From the NCBI RefSeq assembly GCF_000213555.1, contig NZ_GL891983.1:91816-155815 (forward strand): a DNA stretch of 64,000 nt, in the 5' to 3' direction. Shown here one piece after another: positions 26,301-34,164 of this stretch; position 1 is the first letter of the stretch; each line of letters starts with the position of its first letter. Origin of the DNA: Dysgonomonas gadei ATCC BAA-286. Its GTDB lineage: Bacteria > Bacteroidota > Bacteroidia > Bacteroidales > Dysgonomonadaceae. The notes under the pieces were generated by a model. That model was not told where the DNA came from and made no database searches. It was given only the letters and a program-made list of their open reading frames with translations. A program made the translations under genes and the position numbers.

Positions 26301-27087
26301 CGATATATAATTGTCCCAGCAGATATTTCAGGCGGAGCTTTTGATTCTTATCTTTTTCTTTCTTTATAGCATATTCCAGATGAGGAATAGCTTCCGCGTA
26401 TTCTTTATTTCTTATCAAAAAATTGGCTTTTACAGCCGAATACAACGCTTTCTGGCTTTCGGGAGCTCCTCCTGCAATTTCCATCTTATGCAATATATTG
26501 CCGGCCTCGTACATCCATCCCATCTCGGTGTATGCTCTGCTGATCCACAATTGACATTCGGCTACAATATCGGGATCAGAACTGTATATCTTGGTAATAT
26601 ACATAAAAGTGGTTATCGCCCGCAGGTAATTGGCTTCATAAAATTCGGCCTTAGCCAGCAGAAGCCATACCTGATCCATAAAAGGAGTATATTCCTTTTG
26701 CTGAAGCCATGCCTGATATTTCGCGTCATTCCTGCGTTTAGGGTCACGGCGGGGCTTGGCTTTTATGGAATGCAATTTTATAGCCTTCGTCGTTTTATCT
26801 ATCGTAGTTGTAAAACTTCCGCCGGGAGCCTGCATAGTGGCAGAATCCGAATTGTCAGGAAAAATATACAACATCTGAGAAAAATTATCTTCCTGCCCCT
26901 GACTCCTCGTCTTCAGGGTTTCCTTATATGCTTCATTCGCATTGAAATGGATATTGTACCGGGTATTTACTGAATGGTAGAAACGTGTCAAACCGGTGTT
27001 CTTCTGGTTAGAACACGACATGAAAAAGAATACTAACAGTACACTTAGTCCGAGACATAGTGCACATACCGTTTTATTTTGTGACAC
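23392..27087 (-). CDS. TPR-containing lipoprotein, PorW/SprE-like, with long charged tail
   Basis: A 1231-residue exported lipoprotein starting at GTG 27087. Its signal peptide ends in VFFFMSC. Residues about 30-450 contain tetratricopeptide repeats in the arrangement of the type IX secretion-associated lipoprotein PorW/SprE (TRFYHSVNTRYNIHFNANEAY, then AEFYEANYLRAITTFMY). More TPR-like helices follow to about residue 850. Beyond about residue 950 the protein becomes Pro/Glu-rich and then a roughly 200-residue Lys/Glu/Arg/Gln stretch that should form a long single alpha-helix or coiled coil. Homologues also exist in Bacteroidales with few T9SS substrates, so a direct secretion role is not certain. 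A -7 box (TATTTTTG) lies at 27126-27133. Confidence 0.8.
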   Translation of the reverse strand: MSQNKTVCALCLGLSVLLVFFFMSCSNQKNTGLTRFYHSVNTRYNIHFNANEAYKETLKTRSQGQEDNFSQMLYIFPDNSDSATMQAPGGSFTTTIDKTTKAIKLHSIKAKPRRDPKRRNDAKYQAWLQQKEYTPFMDQVWLLLAKAEFYEANYLRAITTFMYITKIYSSDPDIVAECQLWISRAYTEMGWMYEAGNILHKMEIAGGAPESQKALYSAVKANFLIRNKEYAEAIPHLEYAIKKEKDKNQKLRLKYLLGQLYIETGNKTAAAKAFSNVYGMNTPYKFTFNSKLQELQLDTSRKTSDVISSLRGMAKSSKNKDYKDQVYNTIGNIYLQQQDTAKAIENYRTAIKESVRNGYDKAMAQVSLGDIYFGRRDFIPAQPCYSEALPQLKKNDASYPRVSFRSEVLDELVVHAIVVYEQDSLQHLASLPEEQRLEIIHKKIDELKKEEEERLREEERLKRVEEQGNRITSWDQLETSLSHNIPQNQTFQPGTAGQQDADTQFYFYNDQTVAQGKVAFQKQWGNRKLEDDWRRRSKSGISSFDKLDEISMSDSISSGQTGLGQGNVTEPGEMSAIEDKYSVDYYLQQLPLTEEAMKESNELIENALFNMGKIYKDKLEDLPLAIETFNADISRYPATPNLEEIYYQLLLIYMQLGDQDMLAVYRNKLLTEFPQGQYAIPLSEPDFEWNFRHMPLLQDSLYNEAYAAYQRADVQIVRNNYQAMKAKYPFTDMMPKFAFLNALSYAQTRDVKALGDNLAEVVQKFPKADVTPLATEILERIKEGRIILSDGTPITEFDWSKAYLGDSASVGENGKVLAYSDSLDTEYLLLLMYKSNTIDRNELLYQVADYNFSNYVIQTFDLNFDTEPPYDMLQIKGFESFANIRSYMNKAFGEDGLMHKVDTSILVLPISVDNYTGMLPRLGLEQYMTFFAEHYEKQMPQLIAYWNNKGIIDRLTVQPATDDQDVTLPELPEQPEDDIIRPETEKEIPPVEIKRDDEVAKQPEKPVNDKQINADDLLTKEQLEKAGKVNDVIESVEDIVNNPVDGIKNLFNKYKNRESLTKEEKAELKEQQRKEKQRQKELKAIEKARQDSINKTEKAKVDAIAKAEKATQDSIKAVEKQRQQQIQQEQQQKKDAERAAIKAREDERKQKEDERKERIRQQEERQRQQERERKEKEKAREEERKEKERIQKERLGQREKERDEKEKAREAERKEKEKQAEEKRKQQEKDR

Positions 27088-27125
27088 GTATAGTTCGACG
27101 GCTGATTGTTACATATAATAAAACA

Positions 27126-27133
27126 CAAAAATA
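27126..27133 (-). promoter_or_regulatory. -7 box of the PorW/SprE-like gene
   Basis: Minus-strand TATTTTTG fits TAnnTTTG, 39 nt before the GTG start at 27087. No convincing -33 box is visible. Confidence 0.4.
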
Positions 27134-27268
27134 AGCAATTTATTGTTTGGCCCGCACTTTGCTCCGAAAAAGCCAATTAGGAGAAAGAGTGTCAGATAAA
27201 AATTCCAATCACGTATCAGTATTATTGGAATTATACAATACTTTATACTTTGCCTATGGAAAAATAGA

Positions 27269-27276
27269 TATATTTG
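27269..27276 (+). promoter_or_regulatory. -7 box of the ABC ATPase/membrane protein pair
   Basis: TATATTTG lies 35 nt before the ATG at 27312. A TTTG at 27249-27252 is only 16 bp upstream, so the -33 element is doubtful. Confidence 0.4.
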
Positions 27277-27311
27277 CCTCTAAATTATAAAACAATCAAT
27301 ATACAACGGGT

Positions 27312-28475
27312 ATGACAATATTCCAGAATCAATTTGATGACATCAAGAAACTCATTGGCTTTGAAGATTTCGTATTACTCACTAAACGCATAATCGATCT
27401 TACTTTAGACACCGGAAATATCAGTTTCTATAAAAAAACCTTGGACTTACTCGACTGGCTTGACCAGAATGCTGATAGTACCGAACAAAAGACAGAACGA
27501 TTTTCATCCATACTGGACGATCTCTATCAGGAACTGGCTAATAAACCGACAGCGACTGATGCAGATAAACTTTTGCTTTCGACATATAATCTTATCAAAT
27601 CCTATAAAAACTCTTCTTTTGCACTTGGCCCTGTTTCCTTTGATATAAAAGCAGGAGAAATTATCGGACTTGTCGGAGAAAATGGAAATGGTAAGACAAC
27701 ACTTCTGCGTTCGTTATGTGGAGAACTTCAACCTACAAGCGGCCATATAAAGTATCTCTTTTCGCATGTCAGTGGCTATGATCTGCGTTCAAAGCTGATT
27801 TATATTCCGCAACGGACAACTTCGTGGCAAGGCTCGTTATTATCTAATCTGCGCTTTACGGCTTCATCATACGGTATTATAGGTGAAGAAAACATCCTCA
27901 CGGTTGAGTTAATCGTGGCACGTATGGGATTACGCAAATACCGTACTTACAAATGGAAGAATCTTTCATCGGGCTATAAAATGCGTTTCGAACTTGCACG
28001 TGCATTATTACGGAAACCCAAGTTGCTGTTAATAGACGAACCCCTAGCCAATCTGGATATATTAGCACAACAAATCGTACTCGACGATTTCCGTGATATA
28101 GCATGTTCCCCTTTTCGTCCGTTAGGTATCGTCCTCAGTTCGCAACAATTATACGAAGTAGAAAAAGCCTCTGACAGAGTTATTTTTCTTAAAAACGGTA
28201 CACCCCGAAATCTGGATCAGGAGACGGATATAGCATATGCCGAAATACCGAAACTAATTATAGAGTTCGAATCGGGCTGGAAGCAGGACCAATTATATGC
28301 TGCATTTGCTGCCATTGGAATAGAAAAACTACAGATAAACGGAGGAACATATGTCGCCAGTTTTCCCGCTTGGGTTACGCAGGACGAATTTCTCAGGCTG
28401 ATACTCGAACAGCAGTTGCCACTGACATACTTCCGCAATATCTCCAACTCTACACGTAGATTCTTCCTCTCTTAA
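27312..28475 (+). CDS. ABC-type ATPase with helical N-terminal extension
   Basis: A 387-residue ATPase. The first 100 residues are helical and not part of the ABC fold. The ABC domain then follows with Walker A GENGNGKT (122-129), signature NLSSGYKMRFELA (one Gly of LSGG is Ser) and Walker B LLLIDEPLANLD. The switch position reads LSSQQLYEVE, Gln in place of the usual His. A 90-residue C-terminal domain follows. The helical prefix is unusual for a stand-alone ABC subunit. It precedes a multi-pass membrane protein by 12 nt, so the two probably form a transporter or a membrane-remodelling complex. I do not recognise a characterised family or substrate. Confidence 0.82.
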   Translation: MTIFQNQFDDIKKLIGFEDFVLLTKRIIDLTLDTGNISFYKKTLDLLDWLDQNADSTEQKTERFSSILDDLYQELANKPTATDADKLLLSTYNLIKSYKNSSFALGPVSFDIKAGEIIGLVGENGNGKTTLLRSLCGELQPTSGHIKYLFSHVSGYDLRSKLIYIPQRTTSWQGSLLSNLRFTASSYGIIGEENILTVELIVARMGLRKYRTYKWKNLSSGYKMRFELARALLRKPKLLLIDEPLANLDILAQQIVLDDFRDIACSPFRPLGIVLSSQQLYEVEKASDRVIFLKNGTPRNLDQETDIAYAEIPKLIIEFESGWKQDQLYAAFAAIGIEKLQINGGTYVASFPAWVTQDEFLRLILEQQLPLTYFRNISNSTRRFFLS

Positions 28476-28487
28476 AAAAACATTATC

Positions 28488-30080
28488 ATGACAAAAAACA
28501 TACAAAAATATCTACTGCTACACTACCCTAATATATGGAATATAAGGATAGTCCCAATGCTGTTTATAATGGTAGTCGTCCATCTCATTTTTTTCGGAAT
28601 CGGTTATTTATCAACCGATATTTCGTTCGGAAAAACTCATTATTACTCTCCAGCGTCCGACTTAGGAATACTCTATCCTACATCAATCCTCATTAGCCTA
28701 TTAATCCTCATTGGGTGGCTAGTTTTATTTAACAGAAACAACGGATTCAAGATATTCTACCCTAAAAAAACAGGACAATTATATGGAGAATGGTTAATGA
28801 TCTTCCTTATCACCACATGCATTTCATGTATTCCACTTACACTTACTCAAGGTTATATCTTTAAATGGAATTCTGTATCAAGTTATGATGAAGCCACCAA
28901 AGCGATGGAACTTCTGGATAAGGTTCGTGTGCTGATACCAGACGAAACAGAGAGTTTTTCATACAGCAGTGACTACGACAGTCCGATCCCCATCCCTCAT
29001 AACATAATGCTAGATCCTGACACGCTCGACCTAAGCCTGTATGCAGTTGATTATAACCGTAACGATGGTATCAGGATAGAAGGATATACTGGACCATCTC
29101 TTCTTTTTTATAAAGACTACAAATTTAACAATTATTACTACTACCATAAGGATATACAGAACATAGAAGTTTCCGAAAGGCAAAAGATAAACCGCCAGAA
29201 ACAGGTAAAAGAATGGCTTATCAATGGTCAAAAAGATAGTATATATACCATTATGCTCGCTTTTGAGAAACTTCAAAAGAAACATGGTTTACCTATAAAA
29301 CTCACACCCGACAAGTGGATGGAAAGAATATACAATCCTCCGTTTTTTCCGGTGAATCGTTCTACATTGATAGCTAATTATCAGCTCGGTGAAGATGAAG
29401 TATACTATACAGATGAATATCCGGTTGCTGCCGCCGACTCAGATTCGGATGTCATTGCAGGCTATCCGGAATATTATCATACACAAACAACGCCCTCTCT
29501 CCCCTCTGAGGACTTGTCAGCCGGATACAGCCATATATTGGATTATTACGATTATAACTATAATAACGAACTTCAGACAATAGTCTTTATATGCCTGTAT
29601 ATGTCACTGGCTGCATCCAGCTTTATATTTTCATTCAGGGTTACAGGAAGAAAGGAATGGTTGACAATGCTCATCTCTATGGGGATACTTATATTTATAT
29701 CAGTACTTTTGGCTGCCGGTTTTTATGAAATAACAAGATGGGCAGATTCCGAAGTTATATCTATATTCATGATATCACTCTGGTTAATATTATTCCTGAT
29801 TTTGGTAACGAAAATCATATTTAAAATTGTTACTAAAGGAAAAAAAGGTCGCTCAGGTATTTATATAAATCTCCTGATATGGATGATTCCATGCCTTATC
29901 CCATTAATTTACGCTATCTTAATTGCTTTCGAAGAACTAACCCGAAACTACGAAGATCGTTATTACGGAGAAGACGAGCAGTTTATGACAATGCTGTGGA
30001 TAAATATTCCTTTTATTATTCTTGCCATGTGTCTTGTTTCAGTATTAGTACGCAGGTGGAAAAGTATTGCTGAAGAATAA
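28488..30080 (+). CDS. Multi-pass membrane protein, partner of the ABC ATPase
   Basis: A 530-residue protein with no family that I recognise. It has about three N-terminal membrane helices (LFIMVVVHLIFFGIGYL, SILISLLILIGWLVLF, WLMIFLITTCISCIPL). A hydrophilic, Tyr/Asp-rich region of about 210 residues (130-350) follows, probably outside the cytoplasm. Four or five C-terminal helices follow from about residue 360. Such an arrangement, with a large external loop between helix blocks, resembles ABC-2 exporters in outline only. The 12-nt spacing from the ATPase gene and the shared terminator argue for a two-gene transport operon. Confidence 0.75.
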   Translation: MTKNIQKYLLLHYPNIWNIRIVPMLFIMVVVHLIFFGIGYLSTDISFGKTHYYSPASDLGILYPTSILISLLILIGWLVLFNRNNGFKIFYPKKTGQLYGEWLMIFLITTCISCIPLTLTQGYIFKWNSVSSYDEATKAMELLDKVRVLIPDETESFSYSSDYDSPIPIPHNIMLDPDTLDLSLYAVDYNRNDGIRIEGYTGPSLLFYKDYKFNNYYYYHKDIQNIEVSERQKINRQKQVKEWLINGQKDSIYTIMLAFEKLQKKHGLPIKLTPDKWMERIYNPPFFPVNRSTLIANYQLGEDEVYYTDEYPVAAADSDSDVIAGYPEYYHTQTTPSLPSEDLSAGYSHILDYYDYNYNNELQTIVFICLYMSLAASSFIFSFRVTGRKEWLTMLISMGILIFISVLLAAGFYEITRWADSEVISIFMISLWLILFLILVTKIIFKIVTKGKKGRSGIYINLLIWMIPCLIPLIYAILIAFEELTRNYEDRYYGEDEQFMTMLWINIPFIILAMCLVSVLVRRWKSIAEE

Positions 30081-30117
30081 TCTTTGCCAGAGGCGACGAA
30101 TCGAAATACTAAAAAAC

Positions 30118-30153
30118 AAGAAGGGATTGCTTCATCTGAAACAATCCCTTCTT
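30118..30153. terminator. Bidirectional terminator after the ABC pair and the atp operon
   Basis: A 12-bp perfect stem (arms 30118-30129 and 30142-30153) with a 12-nt loop sits between the convergent membrane-protein gene and atpG. Confidence 0.8.
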
Positions 30154-30169
30154 ATATGTTTAGAATATT

Positions 30170-31057
30170 TTATCCCTGCAATGCCGAAGCTCCGCCGATA
30201 ATATCCAGCAACTGGTTAGTCACAGCCTGCTGACGGGACTTGTTGTATTGGATTATCAAATCCTGAACCAGTTCATCCGCATTATCCGAGGCTATCTGCA
30301 TAGCCATTGTACGGGCAGCGTGTTCCGACGCATTGGCATCCAGCAATGCTGCATACAGGCGTGAATAAAGAACAGTAGGGATCAGACTCTCCAATATTTC
30401 TTCTTTCGAAGGTTCCAGGATGTAATCGGTCTGAACAGCATTTTTGTTTTCAATGTCATCCGACTGTGCATGGCTAAGGTCGAAAGGTAAGAAATCTGCA
30501 TTTATCAGTTTTTGAGAACCTGTGGATATAAAATGGTGGTATATCAAAACCACTTCGTCTATCTCCTTGTCAATATACTTCTTTATCAGATCTTTTGCCA
30601 AATCCTGTACCATCACATATGATGGTTTATCAGCCATTTCCTTATAATCTCCCTGAGATACCAGCCCCTGCTTTTTCACAGCATCAGCTATTTTTTTACC
30701 TATAGGATATATGAGGATATTATCCTTTCCCAACGCTTTATACTTATTGTAGGTAGCATTAAACTCCTTCACAACATTGGCATTATAAGCTCCACACAGC
30801 GAAGAGTTGGACGCAAAAGCTACTATTGCAACCCTTTTCACATCCCTCGTCTGAGTAAAAGGTGAATCGTAACTTGTATCCGAAGAAAGCAGATTAGTCA
30901 GAATGGCATCCAACTTTGCCTGATACGGTAGAAAGTTGCTGATGGCAGCCTGAGCTTTGTGAAGCTTGGACGACGCTATCATCTTCATCGCAGAAGTAAT
31001 CTTCTTCGTGCTTTTTACCGAAGTAATCCTGGTTTTTATTTCTTTAAGAGATGCCAT
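30170..31057 (-). CDS. atpG: ATP synthase F1 gamma subunit
   Basis: Central rotor shaft of F1, 295 residues, with the two long terminal helices (MASLKEIKTRITSVKSTKKI at the N-terminus, DELVQDLIIQYNKSRQQAVT at the C-terminus) and the central Rossmann-like part. An insertion of about ten residues (QSDDIENKNAVQ) lies in the middle, as in other Bacteroidetes. It is the last gene of the atp operon, 7 nt after atpA. Confidence 0.96.
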   Translation of the reverse strand: MASLKEIKTRITSVKSTKKITSAMKMIASSKLHKAQAAISNFLPYQAKLDAILTNLLSSDTSYDSPFTQTRDVKRVAIVAFASNSSLCGAYNANVVKEFNATYNKYKALGKDNILIYPIGKKIADAVKKQGLVSQGDYKEMADKPSYVMVQDLAKDLIKKYIDKEIDEVVLIYHHFISTGSQKLINADFLPFDLSHAQSDDIENKNAVQTDYILEPSKEEILESLIPTVLYSRLYAALLDANASEHAARTMAMQIASDNADELVQDLIIQYNKSRQQAVTNQLLDIIGGASALQG

Positions 31058-31064
31058 AATTCAA

Positions 31065-32651
31065 TCATTTTCTATATTGAGCGGCTGTATCTTTTGCAAC
31101 CTGCTTAATAATATTCTCTATATCTGCGTTGATAACACCTTTTTTCAGTTGGTCCAATACATCTGCCTGATGCTGCATTTCCAATGTTCTCAGAAATTCA
31201 GTTTCAAAGTCATGAACTTTATCCTCAGGCACATGCCTCAACAGCCCGTTTGTTCCACAATATAATATTGCGATCTGGCGTTCTACAGACATTGGCGCAT
31301 ATTGCGGCTGAACAAGCAGTTGGGTATTCTTCTTACCTTTGTCGATGGTCATTGCCGTAACGGCATCCAAGTCTCCACCAAATTGGGTAAATGCTTCCAG
31401 TTCACGATACTGAGCCTGGTCTATCTTCAATGTTCCGGCCACTTTTTTCATCGCCTTCACCTGAGCCGAACCACCCACACGGGATACTGATATACCAACG
31501 TTAATAGCAGGACGCAAACCTGAGTTAAACAAGTCAACATCGAGGAATATCTGGCCATCGGTAATAGAAATCACATTGGTAGGGATATATGCCGATACGT
31601 CACCCGCCTGAGTCTCGATGATAGGCAATGCAGTAAGCGAACCTCCCGCTTTTACTCTACCTTTAAGGCTTTCGGGCAAGTCGTTCATTTGCTCGGCAAC
31701 TTCCTGCTGGCTGATAATCTTAGCCGCACGCTCCAATAAACGTGAGTGCAAGTAGAATACGTCTCCCGGATAAGCTTCACGGCCCGGAGGACGGCGAAGG
31801 ATCAGGGATACTTCACGGTAAGCTACCGCTTGTTTTGACAAGTCATCATAAACCACAAGGGCATGACGGCCTGTATCACGGAAGTATTCTCCGATAGCAG
31901 CTCCCGCAAATGCACCGAAATACTGCAAAGCCGCAGGTTCGGCTGCCGTAGCAGAAACAACAACGGTATATTTCATAGCGCCTTTTTCGCGAAGCGTTTC
32001 AACGATATTGGCTACTGTCGACGCTTTCTGACCGATAGCTACATAGATACAATATACAGGGTCTCCGGCTTCATAGTTCGATTTCTGATTGATAATCGTA
32101 TCTATGGCGATTGCTGTTTTTCCGGTCTGGCGGTCACCGATGATAAGTTCACGCTGGCCTCTCCCTATCGGAATCATAGCATCCACTGCTTTCAGTCCTG
32201 TTTGCAACGGCTGCGCAACAGGCTGACGATAAATAACCCCCGGGGCTTTACGCTCCAGCGGCATTTCGAGTAGTTCGCCTGTAATAGGACCTTTTCCATC
32301 CAACGGCTGACCAAGCGGGGTGATAACACGTCCGAGCATCCCATCCCCCACATTGATGGAGGCGATTCTCTTTGTACGTTTTACCGAAAAACCTTCTTTG
32401 ATCTGATCGGACGGGCCAAGTAATACGGCTCCCACATTGTCTTCTTCGAGGTTCATCACAACAGCCATAATGCCATTGTCGAACTCAAGAAGCTCATTGG
32501 CTTCCGCATTCTTTAGTCCATATATGCGAACAACACCGTCCCCTACTTCAAGAACAGTACCCACCTCGTCGAATTGTACGCGGTTGCTAATGTTCTCAAG
32601 CTGCATTTTCAGCACTTCAGAGACTTCACTTGCTTTTATATTTTCAGACAT
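31065..32651 (-). CDS. atpA: ATP synthase F1 alpha subunit
   Basis: Non-catalytic nucleotide-binding subunit of F1, 528 residues. Walker A is GDRQTGKT, and the conserved alpha signature PAINVGISVSRVGG is present. The N-terminal beta-barrel starts MSENIKASEVSEVLKMQL, the segment that contacts the delta subunit. Separated from atpH by an unusually long 94-nt gap of AT-rich repeat words. Confidence 0.97.
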   Translation of the reverse strand: MSENIKASEVSEVLKMQLENISNRVQFDEVGTVLEVGDGVVRIYGLKNAEANELLEFDNGIMAVVMNLEEDNVGAVLLGPSDQIKEGFSVKRTKRIASINVGDGMLGRVITPLGQPLDGKGPITGELLEMPLERKAPGVIYRQPVAQPLQTGLKAVDAMIPIGRGQRELIIGDRQTGKTAIAIDTIINQKSNYEAGDPVYCIYVAIGQKASTVANIVETLREKGAMKYTVVVSATAAEPAALQYFGAFAGAAIGEYFRDTGRHALVVYDDLSKQAVAYREVSLILRRPPGREAYPGDVFYLHSRLLERAAKIISQQEVAEQMNDLPESLKGRVKAGGSLTALPIIETQAGDVSAYIPTNVISITDGQIFLDVDLFNSGLRPAINVGISVSRVGGSAQVKAMKKVAGTLKIDQAQYRELEAFTQFGGDLDAVTAMTIDKGKKNTQLLVQPQYAPMSVERQIAILYCGTNGLLRHVPEDKVHDFETEFLRTLEMQHQADVLDQLKKGVINADIENIIKQVAKDTAAQYRK

Positions 32652-32675
32652 ATTTTTTAATTTGTAAATTTCAAA

Positions 32676-32745
32676 ATTTGAAAATCAGCAAATAACATTT
32701 TCGAATTTGCTAATCTACTAATTTGCTAATTAGCTATTTGGCACA
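32676..32745. repeat. AT-rich word repeats between atpH and atpA
   Basis: The gap contains variants of one word (GAATTTGCTAATC, ACTAATTTGCTAATTAGC) like the intergenic filler seen elsewhere in the window. No gene or terminator is visible. Confidence 0.4.
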
Positions 32746-33300
32746 TTAATTCATCTTACTGTTTTCGGCGACAAACTGTTGTTTAATCCGCTTCAGCTGA
32801 GTCCTCACGCTGGCATCGAGCCGGTATGTATCGACATAGAGGACAAATCCTCCCTCAATATCAGGGTCTACACTTGTTTCAAAATCAAGGGTTCCGGGTT
32901 TGATCGTTTGCAGCAAACTCTTCATCTTCTCTATTACAGCAGCGTCTACAGGTGTAGCTGTCACCAGTTTTCCCGTATTGATATGTTTCGACTCACAATA
33001 CAAGTCCACATAACTCAATGCTATATTCCGAAGATATACTTCCCTTTTATTTTTCACAACAAGATCGACAAACCGGACAAACACATCGCTGCCTTTTCCC
33101 CCTATGGAGGCTTTTATCAGCGCGAGCTTATCATCAGCGTTCAACGTAGGGTTATCCATTGCCATACGCAACCGGGGCTCGGCTGCAAATGCAGCTGCAA
33201 GCACCTTCATCTCCGAAAAGATAATATCTTCGGATTTATTGTCGATAGCAAATTGCAACAACGCTTTAGCATATCGCTTAGAGATCATCCCTTCATTCAT
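32746..33300 (-). CDS. atpH: ATP synthase F1 delta subunit
   Basis: Peripheral-stalk subunit joining F1 alpha to subunit b, 184 residues. It starts MNEGMISKRYAKALLQFA, the typical helix of the OSCP/delta N-domain, and ends with the conserved VDPDIEGGFVLYVDTYRLDASV motif. It lies 5 nt after atpF in the atp operon. Confidence 0.95.
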   Translation of the reverse strand: MNEGMISKRYAKALLQFAIDNKSEDIIFSEMKVLAAAFAAEPRLRMAMDNPTLNADDKLALIKASIGGKGSDVFVRFVDLVVKNKREVYLRNIALSYVDLYCESKHINTGKLVTATPVDAAVIEKMKSLLQTIKPGTLDFETSVDPDIEGGFVLYVDTYRLDASVRTQLKRIKQQFVAENSKMN

Positions 33301-33305
33301 AACAG

Positions 33306-33806
33306 TTAAGATTTAGATACCATAGCCTCATCAACCAGGCGATCAATCATTGACATCTGAGCTTTAGGGTCTTTCAGTGATTCGCGAAGAACTTTTTCGG
33401 CCACATCGACGGAAAGCTCAGCTACCTGGCGACGAATGTCGCGGATAGCCTGCTCTTTTTCCGCTTGTATCTGTTTCCTTATTTCTTCGAGTTCTTTAGC
33501 CCCTGCCACTTTTGCTTGTTCACGCGCTTCGTTTACAATACGATCGCGGGTGTCGGCAGCATCTTTCAAGATCTTCACCTGTTCTGCTTTGGCCGAGTTA
33601 AGAAGTTCATCACTTTTTTCTTTTATCTTGGCCAACTGCTCGTTCGCTTTATGGGCTGCATCCAATGAGTCCTGTATATAGTTTTTGCGTTCATCCACCA
33701 TTTTGGTAATCACAGGGAAACCAAATTTAGCCAGGATAAAGAAAACGATACCGAACGAAAGGAGCATCCAAAAGAGAAGCCCAGATTCAGGTAATAGTAA
33801 ATTCAT
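33306..33806 (-). CDS. atpF: ATP synthase Fo subunit b
   Basis: Peripheral stalk, 166 residues. One N-terminal membrane helix (LLFWMLLSFGIVFFILAKFG) is followed by a long charged amphipathic helix to the end. The start at 33806 lies 14 nt after a copy of the AATAGGTCTGAGACCTTA palindromic motif, which therefore sits in the atpE-atpF spacer of the operon mRNA. Confidence 0.95.
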   Translation of the reverse strand: MNLLLPESGLLFWMLLSFGIVFFILAKFGFPVITKMVDERKNYIQDSLDAAHKANEQLAKIKEKSDELLNSAKAEQVKILKDAADTRDRIVNEAREQAKVAGAKELEEIRKQIQAEKEQAIRDIRRQVAELSVDVAEKVLRESLKDPKAQMSMIDRLVDEAMVSKS

Positions 33807-33820
33807 ATTTTATTTACTTT

Positions 33821-33843
33821 TAAGGTCTCAGACCTATTTGTTA
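33821..33843 (-). repeat. AATAGGTCTG-type palindromic motif, copy 1 (upstream of atpF)
   Basis: Minus-strand ACAAATAGGTCTGAGACCTT with the dyad AGGTC/GACCT. Four further copies lie at 41264, 47213, 49534 and 52240. Confidence 0.7.
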
Positions 33844-33862
33844 TTTTCTTTCTTATATTGTA

Positions 33863-34111
33863 TTAAAGGATAAATCCGCATACAACAACAGCAAACAAGG
33901 CAACCCCCTCTACTAACGCTGCCGCAATGATCATAGATGTACGGATATCTCCGGCTGCATCCGGTTGACGGGCAATACCTTCCATAGCAGAACTACCGAT
34001 TTTACCGATACCGATGCCTGCTCCGATTACAGCTAATCCTGCTCCAAGTGCAGCACCAAAACCTGTTAAGCTTGCAGCTTCTGCTGCTTGTAATAAAGTT
34101 GATAATAACAT
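33863..34111 (-). CDS. atpE: ATP synthase Fo subunit c
   Basis: Proteolipid of the rotor ring, 82 residues, two membrane helices. The Gly-rich first helix reads GAALGAGLAVIGAGIGIGKIG. The second helix carries the ion-binding Glu in AAALVEGVALFAVVV. There is no Ser/Thr after the Glu and no Gln in helix 1 as in Na+-type rings, so proton coupling is expected. Short spacers on both sides place it within the operon. Confidence 0.96.
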   Translation of the reverse strand: MLLSTLLQAAEAASLTGFGAALGAGLAVIGAGIGIGKIGSSAMEGIARQPDAAGDIRTSMIIAAALVEGVALFAVVVCGFIL

Positions 34112-34164
34112 AACCTTTTAATTTTAAATTATTTAATTATTTATTTTGATTCAATTATTTCTAA

